Part shown: piece after piece, positions 1-11,037 of the stretch
How the letters are laid out: each line of letters starts with the position of its first letter
How positions within the stretch are numbered: position 1 is the stretch's first letter
NCBI GenBank assembly: GCA_016617855.1
Contig: JAECUM010093598.1
Coordinates: forward strand, 1 to 64,000
From: Megalonaias nervosa
Lineage: Eukaryota; Mollusca; Bivalvia; Unionida; Unionidae
Direction of reading: 5' to 3'
Length of the DNA: 64,000 nucleotides
The notes under the pieces: generated by a model
Seen by the model: the letters and a program-made list of their open reading frames with translations, nothing else
Told to the model about the DNA's origin: nothing
Databases searched by the model: none
Made by a program: the position numbers and the translations under genes

Positions 1-1
1 T

Positions 2-1520
2 GAGAGAGATTGCCAAGTAAATCATGCAATTAATATAGTTGTACCTGTCCCACCAACTGAGGATTTAAGTGAAGAAATTCAAATGGACTCTGTTGATCTT
101 GGAGCAACAAATCTTCAGAATTCAGAAATTATGAAAAATCTGGACCAGAAACTTTTACATTTACAACAAGAAAGGAATGAACTGAAACAGTTATTATTCG
201 AATATGAGCACTTGTTTCCAGATATTCCTATGAGGACAAACAAAATTTTTCATGATGTTGAAATTGTAGATTCAAAACCTGTGAAACAATACCCATACAG
301 GATGAACCCTCTCAAACAGGAATACTTGAAAAAGGAAATTCAGTATTTGCTGGAGAACAATTTCATAGAGCCCAGTAAAAGTGATTGGAGCTCACCATGA
401 ATACTTGTTCCGAAACCAGATAAAACTTTCCGTATGTGCACTGATTATAGGAAGGTGAATAGTGTGAAAAAAACAGATTCATTTTCATTACCAAGGACTG
501 ATGACTGTATTGATAAAATTGGAAATGCCAAGTACATCACTAAATTGGACCTTCTGAAAGGATTTTGGCAAATTCCACTAACGGAAATTTCGGCATTGGT
601 GACTCCAGATGGACTCTACCAATATAATGTAATGCCATTCGGGATGAAGGGTTCCCCGAGTAATTTTCAACGCTTGATGAATATGATTACCTCTGGTCTA
701 GATAATTGTGATGCTTACATCGATGATATCATCTACAACAACACCTGGAAAGAATATCTAGCCAGGATTAGGAAATTCTTCGACAGACTCACTGATGCAA
801 TTTTGACAATCAATTTATTTAAAAGTGAGTTCTGCCGTGCTTGTGTAACTTTTCTAGGACATATTGTGGGACATGGTCAAGTTAAACCTATAGATGCTAA
901 GGTCGAGGCTATCTCTGATTTCCCTGTGCCTGTCAGTAAAAAGCAACTGATGCAATTTTTGGGTACGGCCGGATACTATCAAAAGTTTTGTTTCAATTTT
1001 TCTAATATTGCTGAACCCCTAACAAACTTGTTATAACAAGTAAGAAAAACAAGTTTCTTTGGACTGAAAAATGTCAGGAGGCTTTTGATAGCTTAAAAGC
1101 CATACTCAAAAGTGTGCCAGTTCTCACAGCTCCAAATTTCAATCAATCTCTTAAATAATCTGTGATGCAAGTGATGTTGGGGTTGGAGCAGTATTGATTC
1201 AAGAAGATAGAAATGGTGTTGATCACCCAGTATGCTGTTTCTCTAAGAAATTAAATAAGCACCAAAGAAATTACTCAACAATCGAGAAGGAATGTTTGGC
1301 TTTAATATTGGCATTACAGCATTTTGAAGTTTACATTAGCTTGGCTCCTTTTCCGGTTGTTGTGTTTAGTGATTACAACCCCCTTACTTTCATCGACAAG
1401 ATGAAAAATAAAAATCAAAGATTATTAAGGTGGAGTTTGTTTTTGCAAGAATATAATCTTAACATCAGGCACATCAAAGGAAAAGACAGTTTGATTGCAG
1501 ACGTACTTTCCCGTGTATAA
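2..1520 (+). pseudogene. Broken gypsy (Gmr1-like) reverse transcriptase-RNase H
   Basis: This is the 3' part of a Ty3/gypsy pol gene, open from the left edge in frame 2. Reverse transcriptase hallmarks are clear: SDWSSP, ILVPKPDKTFR, DYRKVN, motif A TKLDLLKGFWQ, VMPFGMK and the catalytic YIDD box near 718-729. RNase H follows with CDASDVGVG, FSKKLNKHQRNYSTIEKE, NQRLLRWS and IRHIKGKDS, ending at VLSRV. It is dead: an in-frame TGA lies at 398-400, about four residues are missing after PLTE, and frame changes near 1036 and about 1155 put the RNase H in another frame. No integrase follows; only about 125 bases separate the stop from the polypurine tract. This fits the Gmr1-type order in which integrase lies upstream of RT, but that upstream part is outside the window. 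The family call is firm; the Gmr1 placement is inference. Confidence 0.93.
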
Positions 1521-1644
1521 AAATATTATTTCATGTACACTTTATATAATTCATAAGAGTTTTCTTATGTAATTTTGTTTTACCTCATGTATAATTTACA
1601 TATGGTAAAAAGAAAGCTTTATTATATAAATCTTTCTTTTTCTT
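1521..1644 (+). other. Short spacer between pol and polypurine tract
   Basis: AT-rich sequence with no reading frame. It is too short to hold an integrase and belongs to the gypsy element. Confidence 0.6.
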
Positions 1645-1656
1645 TATGGGGGGAAG
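1645..1656 (+). promoter_or_regulatory. Polypurine tract of the gypsy element
   Basis: A run of six G followed by AAG (1648-1656) sits directly before the TG that opens the 3' LTR. This is the expected primer site for plus-strand DNA synthesis. Confidence 0.75.
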
Positions 1657-2586
1657 TGTTACATATATGTAATTAAATTGCTTGTGTGTTAGTTTTAAAA
1701 TTCTTTTTTATTTTATTTTTGTTTCATTACATTTTATTGTAATAATAATTTTCATTGGATTTGAATATCTTTTCAGAAAACTGGCTTGACCCAATTAGAT
1801 TATAACGTTACTTCAGCACTGTTTTTAGCTCATAGATCTTGTAAACATCGAGTGATAATGATTGGCTATTACCATGGTCATTTTCGGCCCACGTGTTAAC
1901 TAAATTGTAAACAGCCTTTCTTTTTTATATATTTCCAGCGTGAGAATTTGATTCTTAGATAGGGCTATTCTAGCTACATGATAATTGTCATTTTTTTTAT
2001 TGCGCTGTTCATGTTAGAAATCATGCAGCCTGTCACGTAAGCCACCATGTGATCTAAAATTGAAGCTTAAAACAGCCATTTTCTACTAGATCTAGTCAGT
2101 TGTATTCCTACACCTTGAGGGTACAAGGTGTTTATATTGTTGATGCAGGCTTGTTCTGAAGTTCATCTATTTTTGGAATTTAATAATTCATATTCTCTAG
2201 AAAACAAAACTAGTGCTTCATATTTATAAAAGTTCTGGGAGAAAGATATTCAGTGGAAATTTATTCTGGAATTCTAAACAGAACATTATAAATTGTGTTT
2301 GAATGAGGAATTGTTGCCATTTGTACAACGGCCTCATCTGATGTCATTGCCTTCCATATTGGAATTTCATCGAGATTCGAACCTGGATTCAATTAGAACT
2401 GTTTAGTGATAGGACTTCTATTTTTCAATCCTAGGATTAAATTTTGGATTATATTCACAAAACTGTAAGTCCTATTTCCTATGTTTACATTGTTTTCTAG
2501 GGAAATAAATTATTTTGTTACAATTTACAAAGCTTGTTGGATTCACTCTATTCCTTTGATACTTTCGTACGAGCCTACATGTAACA
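1657..2586 (+). mobile_element. 3' LTR of the gypsy element
   Basis: A 930-bp LTR opens with TGTTACATATATG and closes with TACATGTAACA, giving the TG...CA ends and a short inverted repeat TGTTAC/GTAACA. An AATAAA lies near 2503-2508, about 80 bases before the end, as expected of a polyadenylation signal. The first about 50 bases and the last about 100 bases closely resemble the solo LTR at 49262-50151. The five bases after the end are CCATC; the matching upstream duplication is outside the window. Confidence 0.88.
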
Positions 2587-3077
2587 CCATCTAGAAGGGA
2601 GAGCTGACACTTTAAGGATTCCCCAGTAATAAATTTCTAGTCAATAACCTTTCAGATAAACAAAGCCCATCTAAAAGGGAGAGCTGACACTTTAAGGATT
2701 CCCCAGTAATACATTTCTAGTCAATAACCTTTCAGATAAAAAAAGCACATCTAAAAGGGAAAGCTGACACTTTATGGATTCCCCAGTAATAAATTTCTAG
2801 TCAATAACCTTTGAGACAAACAAAGCCCATCTAAAAGGGAGAGCTGACACTTTAAGGATTCCCCAGTAATAAATTTCTAGTCAATAACCTTTGAGACAAA
2901 TAAAGCCCATCTAAAAGGGAGAGCTGACACTTTAAGGATTCCCCAGTAACAAATTTCTAGTCAATAACCTTTAAGATAAACAAAGCCCATCTAAAAGGTA
3001 AAGCTGACACTTTAAGGATTCCCCAGTAATAAATTTCTAGTCAATAACCTTTAAGATAAACAAAGCCCATCTAAAAG
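2587..3077. repeat. Tandem array, 80-bp unit, about six copies
   Basis: The marker GCTGACACTTTA recurs every 80 bases starting near 2603, 2683, 2763, 2843, 2923 and 3003, followed each time by GGATTCCCCAGTAA. Copies differ by only a few substitutions. The array begins immediately at the 3' end of the gypsy LTR, so that LTR is inserted in, or borders, the first unit. Units are head-to-tail without unique spacers, so this is not a CRISPR array. Confidence 0.93.
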
Positions 3078-3334
3078 TGTAGTTTAATATCTTTGGTACT
3101 GTAGGCATACTCTGTCACATCTAGGATACTGTATCAATGTCCTTCAGGACCAGTTTCATCACTTACCCACAATTTATGAGATTTTAGCAAAAAAGTTTCT
3201 AATTCATCAAAATAAGTTATAGTAACCTAATTTTGCTTTGTTTATTTGCAATCTGCAAAAGGCATTCATATGTAAAGTTTGATAAAGTTCTATTTCATAA
3301 TGTCAACAATATGGGCCAAATACCTTCTTGTTTT
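3078..3334. other. Unassigned sequence
   Basis: Nothing recognisable on either strand. A CTGCAA acceptor-like motif lies on the minus strand near 3255, but the translation is immediately closed. Confidence 0.5.
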
Positions 3335-3749
3335 ACTACTAAACAGCATACTGTACTACTGAATAGCATGCTCTACTATTAAACAGCATACTGTACTATT
3401 GAACCGCATACTCTACTATTAACAGCATACTGTACTACTGAACAGCATGCTCTATTATTAAACAGCATACTTTACTACTGAAAAGCATTGTCTATTAAAC
3501 TGTACTGTACTACTGAACAGCATGCTCTCCTATTGAACAACATACTGTACTACTGAAAAGCATGCTCTATTATAAAACATTGTACTGTACTATTGAACAG
3601 CATTGTCTACTATTAAACAGCATACAGTACTATTGAACAGTATGATCTACTATTGAACAGCATACTTTACTGTTTAACAGCATAATGTACTATTGAACAG
3701 CATTGTCTAGTATTAAACAGCATACTGTACTATTAAACAGCATACCACA
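3335..3749. repeat. Minisatellite, 20-bp unit (array 1)
   Basis: About 20 degenerate copies of a 20-base unit built around TACTATTAAACAGCATACTG/C. Some copies read ACTGAACAGCAT. The same unit reappears at 4735-5545. Confidence 0.9.
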
Positions 3750-4006
3750 GCTGATCAAATTTGCTTTCATGCACTTGTCACAGACAAGTAGTATCAGAAA
3801 ATCTGCTTGTCCCCAAAATTTTGTTCACTTACCAAGATCTGATATGCACTTTAAACCACACACAAAGTTCAAACAAATACATGTATAACATATTTATTTC
3901 TTCAAAGGTCTTAATTGTACAAAACATATTTTGAGATCATAAATTTTGTTACTTAATTCAAATTTGTTTTAGAAGCTGGATTTGAAAGAATGTCCATACA
4001 TCTGTT
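3750..4006. other. Unassigned sequence
   Basis: Nothing supported. The short plus-strand frame here begins inside the minisatellite and matches nothing I recognise. Confidence 0.4.
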
Positions 4007-4160
4007 TACCAACTGGACAAGCATTAAGCCAGCAGTTGGCAGATGTGCCTGCCACCTGGACCAGCACTAAGCCAGCAGCTGGCAGATGTGCCTACCACCT
4101 GGACTAGCAGTGAACGAGCAGTTGGCAGATGTGCCTGCCACCTAGACCAGCACCAAGCCA
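4007..4160. repeat. Tandem array, 43-bp unit, about 3.5 copies
   Basis: GGCAGATGTGCC recurs at 43-base spacing (about 4038, 4081, 4124), each followed by a CCACCTGGACCAGCA-like stretch. Confidence 0.85.
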
Positions 4161-4734
4161 TGGGTAATTATTAACGATTGTTGCTGAAAAATTTCTCTCT
4201 GTTAGTTTTGTCATATTTTATCATTATTTTGCTGCCCAAGTGTGGTTTATGTCTCTTTATATAAAAAGTTACTTCAGACTCACCGGAAGCCTTATGTTTT
4301 ATTCCTCCACATTTATGTGAAATTTCCTCCCTTGAATTGTCCTTATTACTTTCCTTGAGGAAATAATTTTGTAAACTCATTTTTATCCATGTAGTAAAAA
4401 TCACCTCTCTAGCATATATTTGGACATTTAATTATCAACACAAACAGATCCATAATTAGCCTAATCCTTGCCTTAATAAAATACAAAATTTTTGAACCAT
4501 TACTACTATTTAATCAGTTCATAAAGGAATCCATCACTAATGCCAGTAACATGACTTCAAATAATTTCATTGTACTGACTCTCAAGTACAATCAATGGGT
4601 GATCTACTTGTATCTGGGCTGAGTAAACAAAAAAGTGTCATTTAAAACTCTGATAACTAATCATACTGAACTAACACCACTGTCCAACTTCAAAAATTAA
4701 CTGACTCAGATGTCCAGCTATGCAGTTTGATCAG
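4161..4734. other. Unassigned sequence in BLOC1S6 3' region
   Basis: No gene supported. A 77-codon minus-strand frame (4404-4171) has a GTGAG donor-like site inside it but resembles no family I know and is not the missing basic C-terminus of BLOC1S6. Confidence 0.4.
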
Positions 4735-5545
4735 CCCTGTAGCATACTATACTATTAAAGTGCATGCATTACTATTAAACAGCATAATGTAATGTTAACA
4801 GTATGCTGTACTATTAAACAACATCCTCTACAATTAAACAGCACACTGTACTATTAACAGTATGTTCTACTATTAAATAACATGCTCTACTATTAAACAA
4901 CATATTGTAATACTGAACAGCATTTTCTAATATTAAACAGCAAACTGTACTATTAAACAGCATTCTCTATTAAACAGAATACTGTATTATTAAATGGGAT
5001 GTTCTGCCATTAAACTGCATGCTCTACTATCAAACAGCATACTGTACTATAAAACAGCATGCTCTACTATTAAACATCACACTATACTATTAAACAGCAT
5101 ACTATACTATTAAACAGCAAACAGTATTTAAACAGCATTCTCTACTATTAAAAAGCAAACTGTACTATTAAGCAGCATTTTCTACTATTAAACAGCAAAC
5201 TGTACTACTAAACAAATTCTCTACTATTAAACAGCATACTGTACTATTAAACAGCATTCTCTACTATTAAACAGCATACTGTACTATTAAACAGCATTCT
5301 CTACTATTAAACAGCATACAGGAGTATTAAACAGCATACTCTACTATGAAACAGCATTCTCTACTATTAAACAGCATACTGTACTATTAAACAGCATGCT
5401 CTACTATTAAACAGCATTCTCTACTATTAAACAGCATACTGTACTATTAAACAGCATGCTCTACTATTAAACAACATTCTCTACTATAAACAGTATGCTC
5501 TACTATCAAACAACATGCTTCACATTAAACAGAATACTAGAATAA
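4735..5545. repeat. Minisatellite, 20-bp unit (array 2)
   Basis: About 40 copies of the 20-base unit also seen at 3335-3749. The most regular stretch is 5221-5460, where alternating units end in CATACTG and CATTCTC, giving a 40-base higher-order period. The edges are degenerate. Confidence 0.93.
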
Positions 5546-5892
5546 ATAAGCAAATACTATGAACTGATCTACTTTTGTTGGTATCAGTTTTCATAGTCTG
5601 GCAAAAATGACCTTTACATTAGAAGTTAAATTTGCTGATAAACAAAAGGGTTTCTATAAAACAATCACTGTTCACCGTATCTTTATATTTGTTGTTTGTA
5701 GTAACCATGAATTCCACAAACTTCTACCCTACAAATGGAATGAAAGATCATGTGTCAGCTTGATGTGGGTAACAGAGAATTCCTCTGAAACAGGCTGCCC
5801 TATTTAAGATCCTGGAGGGGATCATGAAGTGTTCCCCAGTAAATAGTTTGCAATGCAAAATGTTTCTGCTGTTTACATGAATAAAGATTTAC

Positions 5893-5979
5893 CTTCAGTT
5901 TTTCAGATTTGTCGGCAAGGGATTGCATTTCCTTTTTCAATGCCACCAGTTTTGTATAATATCTTTTGGCTTCTTCCAT
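5893..5979 (-). CDS. BLOC1S6: BLOC1S6 coding exon 4
   Basis: Twenty-nine codons running from MEEAKRYYTKL to DKSEKLK, a charged heptad-like coiled coil. The acceptor is TTTTTGCAG before 5979 and the donor is GAAG/GTAAAT after 5893. Entry and exit are phase 0. This is the best-conserved part of the protein. The frame stays open for a while past the donor, but that extension does not resemble the family. Confidence 0.92.
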
Positions 5980-8900
5980 CTGCAAAAACACAAAATTGCT
6001 AAATTATCTATTTTTGCATATTGTTTATAAATGTTATTGTGGCCTATACATGTAAGATATAAAATAATTTTAAAATTTCTTTTGTATTTAGAAATATGTC
6101 ATTTCAAAACTGATAACTGTATGAAACATCATAAAGGAAAGAATCCTTAACTGAATATGCATCAAAAGTTATATAGTTCTGCATCCTTAATTCAAGTATT
6201 GAGAAGAAAAATAGTCTGTTGAGCTATATGATGTTATATTAAACAAGATCAAATGGAGATAACTTAAAACATACCAAAATTCAAAATTTTTATGACCATG
6301 AAAAAATACCAATATTGCTCTAAATAGTCCAATCTAAAACTCTTATTTCCATTAGAGATGTAAAACATTCAAAGAATATTTTTACAGAAGCAACATTTTG
6401 CAAGTAACTTTCAGAAGCATTTTCTATTAAAGTGATTTACTATTGATAGAAACACTCACAACTTGTAAAGCTATAATCAGGAGAGATAACCACTCTTAAG
6501 ATCTAAGCAAAGTTTCTCTACCTATCAGAAATTCTTTTGACATAAACTTGAATGGCCAGTAGAACTAAATATAGAACGTTTTTATCATAAAGAGTATAAA
6601 CTATATTTAATGACATCCAAATACAGGTCTCTGACTTACGTGAAGTTTGTTAAACCTGATTGGATATTAACTTTGTTTAATTTTATTTATATTTTTGAAG
6701 ACTAAAAAATAACGAAATAATTTGTCTGAAACAAAAATATTAGGATTTGTAAATGGCTAAAATGAATGGTATGACAGTTAATTGAATTGCATATTTTTTA
6801 TGAAAATTAAAGGAAATGAAAACAAAAACTTTGATTTGATTTCAAATTACACAGCCATGCATGGGAATGCAACTAATGCAAAAGGAGGGGTGGGGGTAGC
6901 TGTAAACATGATGTAATTGGCTACAGAAGGAATGAAGCTCCTCCAAGCCAAATTAAACATCATTTAGCTTAAACACCAAATGCACATGCTAACTGTGACA
7001 TAAGACCATATGGCATCTTGTCAGTCATTGTCACACAAGACCATACGGCATCTTGTCAGTCATTGTGGCACAAGACCATATGGTATCTTGTCAGCCATTG
7101 TGGCATGAGACCCTACAGCATAACTATCAGCCATTCATGAGGCTCAACAAAATGCAATGACAACAAGTTGACCAAGTAACTGGAAAACAAACGAAAAGCA
7201 CAATGTTTTACTTGTGAGTAAGAACAAAAGAAAATGTACTTAGGATAGACTGATTGGAATTATGCACCAGGAGCTTCATAGTCTTGCATTGTTTGTCTTA
7301 CACAATTTACCCTTTATTGGCTTGTATGCCTAAAAATCCAGCAATAGGTCTACAGTTAACAATGGCTTAACCAGGTTCAAACAAAATTCTGAATGATAAA
7401 TTCAAAGACTTTTCCCAAACTTTCAAAGATTACAAACACAGATTTCCAAGACCTATTTTCACTAACATTTTGTATCCAAGTTATGTTATATGAGAAAACA
7501 ACGAATGCAAAATACTACAATACTGTATAATGCTGACATTCAAACTATAATTAATTTCCTAAAATTGCTTTATAATGATCTGGATGATAGGTTAACATTC
7601 ATTGTTATTTCAGAAATATGTAACTTATGCATCAGATTAATACAAAATAAATTGTTCTCTTAACAGACATCAGCACTGCTTTAAATGCATTATTATAGTT
7701 TTTGTTTTTTCACTTCAATCATTTTGGAAAGAGAAGCCACCGCTGTCATCTTTTCCTCTGCTCTTCTCCTAAGAGTATTTCACTCTGTGACAAGCACAAT
7801 GAGTCCTTTTAACTCTGCTTCTTCTGCCTTCTGAACAGAGGAAGCATGTAGGCTGGCAACGTCAGCTTTGAGACACAGATTTTTGGCTTTAAGTTCTTCC
7901 ACTTCATCCATGGCTAACTCCCATTTCTTTCCTTTTCTGATTTTCTCCTCATGCTCCTCCTCTGCTTTCTTCTTATCCAGATAGGCATGGTACTTATGTC
8001 TTGCTGAGGAGGCATATGTCATCATTTCATTGCTAATGATGATTTCCAAAGGTCCACCTACTTTTCTCAATGTGTCAATGATTAGCCTTTGAGCTCTGAG
8101 GCTTTCTCTGCAGAGGTTCTCAACAGATACCTGTTTGTTGACAGAAAATCCTCTCTCCACTGTTGCCTGCCCATGTGACAACAACATTTTCTGGAGAACA
8201 TTCCAAAGTTCAACACATTCCTTTCTTTTGGAAAGAACTGAATTAAACACTTCATCAAGGCTGTCATCTGTTCTATTGAAGCATTTCAAGGGATGATTGT
8301 CAGAGTGGATAACTTCATCCACTCCTTTTCCATACTGAGTCAATATTAAATCCCATCGGGACTCTACTTCTCTTCCTGCCTCACACATAATTCTGAGCAC
8401 CCTGTGGAGTTTTGCTTGTCCCTTTTCTTTATCTGACTCTGATTGCGTAAGTCTTGGATCAGCTGGGGACATGTTTTTCACCAAGGGATATTACAGAGGT
8501 GATTTCTCAAACAGCTTCTTTACCATTGCAATCATAAAGTCTCTGCACACTATTCTGAAAGCAAATCTATCCCTGTCTGAAGCTCCTGCCTTTAGCAATG
8601 TTTGTGAAGCTGAAAAGCCAACATTAACTTTTCCTGCATCAAGGAAATTCTCTTTCTCATCAAACCTGATGCTAACTAATGCTGTCACAGACTTTGCCTT
8701 GGACATGATTTCAGGTTTCATGCAACATGACATGAGGTCTTTCACTAAAACTCCCAGGTCTGTGGCAAGGAATGGAAGCATAGGTTTATCTGTTTGGTAA
8801 GCCTCCAAAAGGATTGTACAATTCTGGCAATAGTTACAAAGAACTGCAGCTTAGCTTTAATCAAAGGATCCCCAACAGCATCAAGAACATACTTAAAGGA

Positions 8901-10993
8901 CTTGCAGGTCGGTACTGTTATCTTTTTATTCTTCACAGCTGAACAAAAGTCTGTGAGATGAGGCAAAAGAAAAATGACCCTCTCCACTGGTTCAACATTC
9001 TCAAGCCACCTGAAACAAAGAAAATCATATTCAGTTAGATTAAAACAGAAAAGAATTAAAATATACTAACTGAAATAAAACAAAAAATAAAAATAATTAA
9101 GGTAGTAATGAGAACTTGAATTTTGTTTAAATACCAGGTAAGTTATATTAAAAAAACTTTCAGAAATGAAGTGAATTAAAAAAGTAAAATAGACTTGTAC
9201 AAATAGACATCTAGTAAACCAAACAAGAATTTATACCTGTGTTTACAGTACTTCAGTGGAAATACAGCTGATCCTGTAATGTCCATGAAATCTTGTCTTC
9301 TTGCTGGTGAATCATGGTATAGGTGGTACACACTGCTCAGAAGAGTTTCCAAATCCCATGGTATTGCTGCACAGCCACTGCAAAATGCATTATGCATAAC
9401 TTGAAGTCCACAGCTACCAACTTCTAACTTTTTCAAGGGTGTTGAATGTGAAATATAAGACTGCAACAAGTCATTCAATTTCCAATTAATGGTTGGTCCA
9501 TCCACTTACAACTGTAAAAGACCCTTATACTCTAGGTCAGGCAAAATGGGCTCAAACTTGCCCACCAGATCTTCAGCACGAACATGACCAAGAAATTGAG
9601 AAGTGATATAATATGTGCTGATTTTGTTGCAGTCCCATATCCGTACATACAAGTCCATTTGCTTCTCCTGCATAGCTTTGTTCAGAGTCTCATCAAACAG
9701 AAGGACATACAAGATGGCCTCTCTCACTTTTGTCAACAACTGATTAGCAAAATAAGGTGCTATTCCAAACACACCAAGATAGGCTGCCTTGCTTTCACTG
9801 CATGATAACTGTTCAGCAATCATACTGTCAGGAAACATTGCTTTGAAAATATTGTTGATGCCCTTGCATGAGATCAGGCTGTAGTGGCTGTGAATACATT
9901 TCATTGTCCATAGAACTTCAGCCCCTAGTACTTCAGATTTAGTGCAAAAAGTATTTAAACTAGTCTTTAAAGTAGATGTTGCTAGAGCTGATTTGGTAGG
10001 CTGCTTTGTACTCGTCATGCCATCTGCTGCTGGCTGTGAAAAATATCCACTTACTGGTGCGACTTGTTTTGCAGATTTTTTATTTTGTTGGTGCTTATAT
10101 CCTAGAAACAGAACAAAAGTAATTATCATTGCTAGACTATCAAGTATCAGCCAAGAATTTTATCAGAAGTCAATAGTGATGATGGATTATCAAAGCAATT
10201 ATATCGCTTAGTTTATTGAATTTATTAAAATGGATGTTCAACCGTAATTTCTACATGAAACCAAGGAACATTATTAGGTAGAACAAAATTTTTGAAAATG
10301 ATTTTTTCCCCTCAAATGTGTTCAATAAACTGACGGTATAAGTAAATTTAAACTGGCCCTCTTTTCAATTTGCCATGTTCCCTAAATCATCAAATTAAAC
10401 AATATCTTATTTTATACTGCAAGAATTATGAGTTATCGTTATTTTGCCCAAAACTACCAATAGCTTATACTTCTGCATCTTTGTTCCACTAAATGAAAAG
10501 TGTGTAGTTATTGTGCACTAATTTGCATCTTACCTTTGGCATGACTTGTAAGGGCTCCTTCTCCTATCGAAGCCAAGTTGATCATCTTTTTACACAATGT
10601 ACAAAACACCTTTCGTATACATGTTTTATCCTTTTTCAGCCATTCCTTGTATTTCTCTTTTCAAGCCAGATATCGTTGAAAGAGCAAAGACCTGGCATTT
10701 TCAAACATGAGGTGAAACAAAAATGAAGATGTCAATCGACTGAACAAATTTTGAATCCTCGAGTGTGTTACTTTCGCGAACTTTCTACATAGAGTGAGTG
10801 CTTTTTCAATGTAAACAAAATTCAATTGGCTAAACAGTCTTCTTAAAAAAAAACGTGAATTAGTGTAATGAACATTTCAATTGGCCAAAGCTGATGGACT
10901 CGTCCAATCAAATTGAACGATTCATCAAAAGAAAGAAGCCAGGAAAACCGACTACATCCGAATCTAACGATCTTAGGTAATTTTATTTGTGAT

Positions 10994-11037
<44 letters not shown>

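Noticed and set aside
2587..3077. Possible CRISPR-like array
   Set aside because: Whole 80-bp units are conserved without unique spacers, there are no cas genes, and the genome is eukaryotic.
4171..4404. 77-codon minus frame as last BLOC1S6 exon
   Set aside because: It lacks the basic, Gln-rich tail of the family and has no acceptor in the right phase.
8471..8800. 109-codon plus frame
   Set aside because: Antisense shadow of the hAT transposase exon 3.
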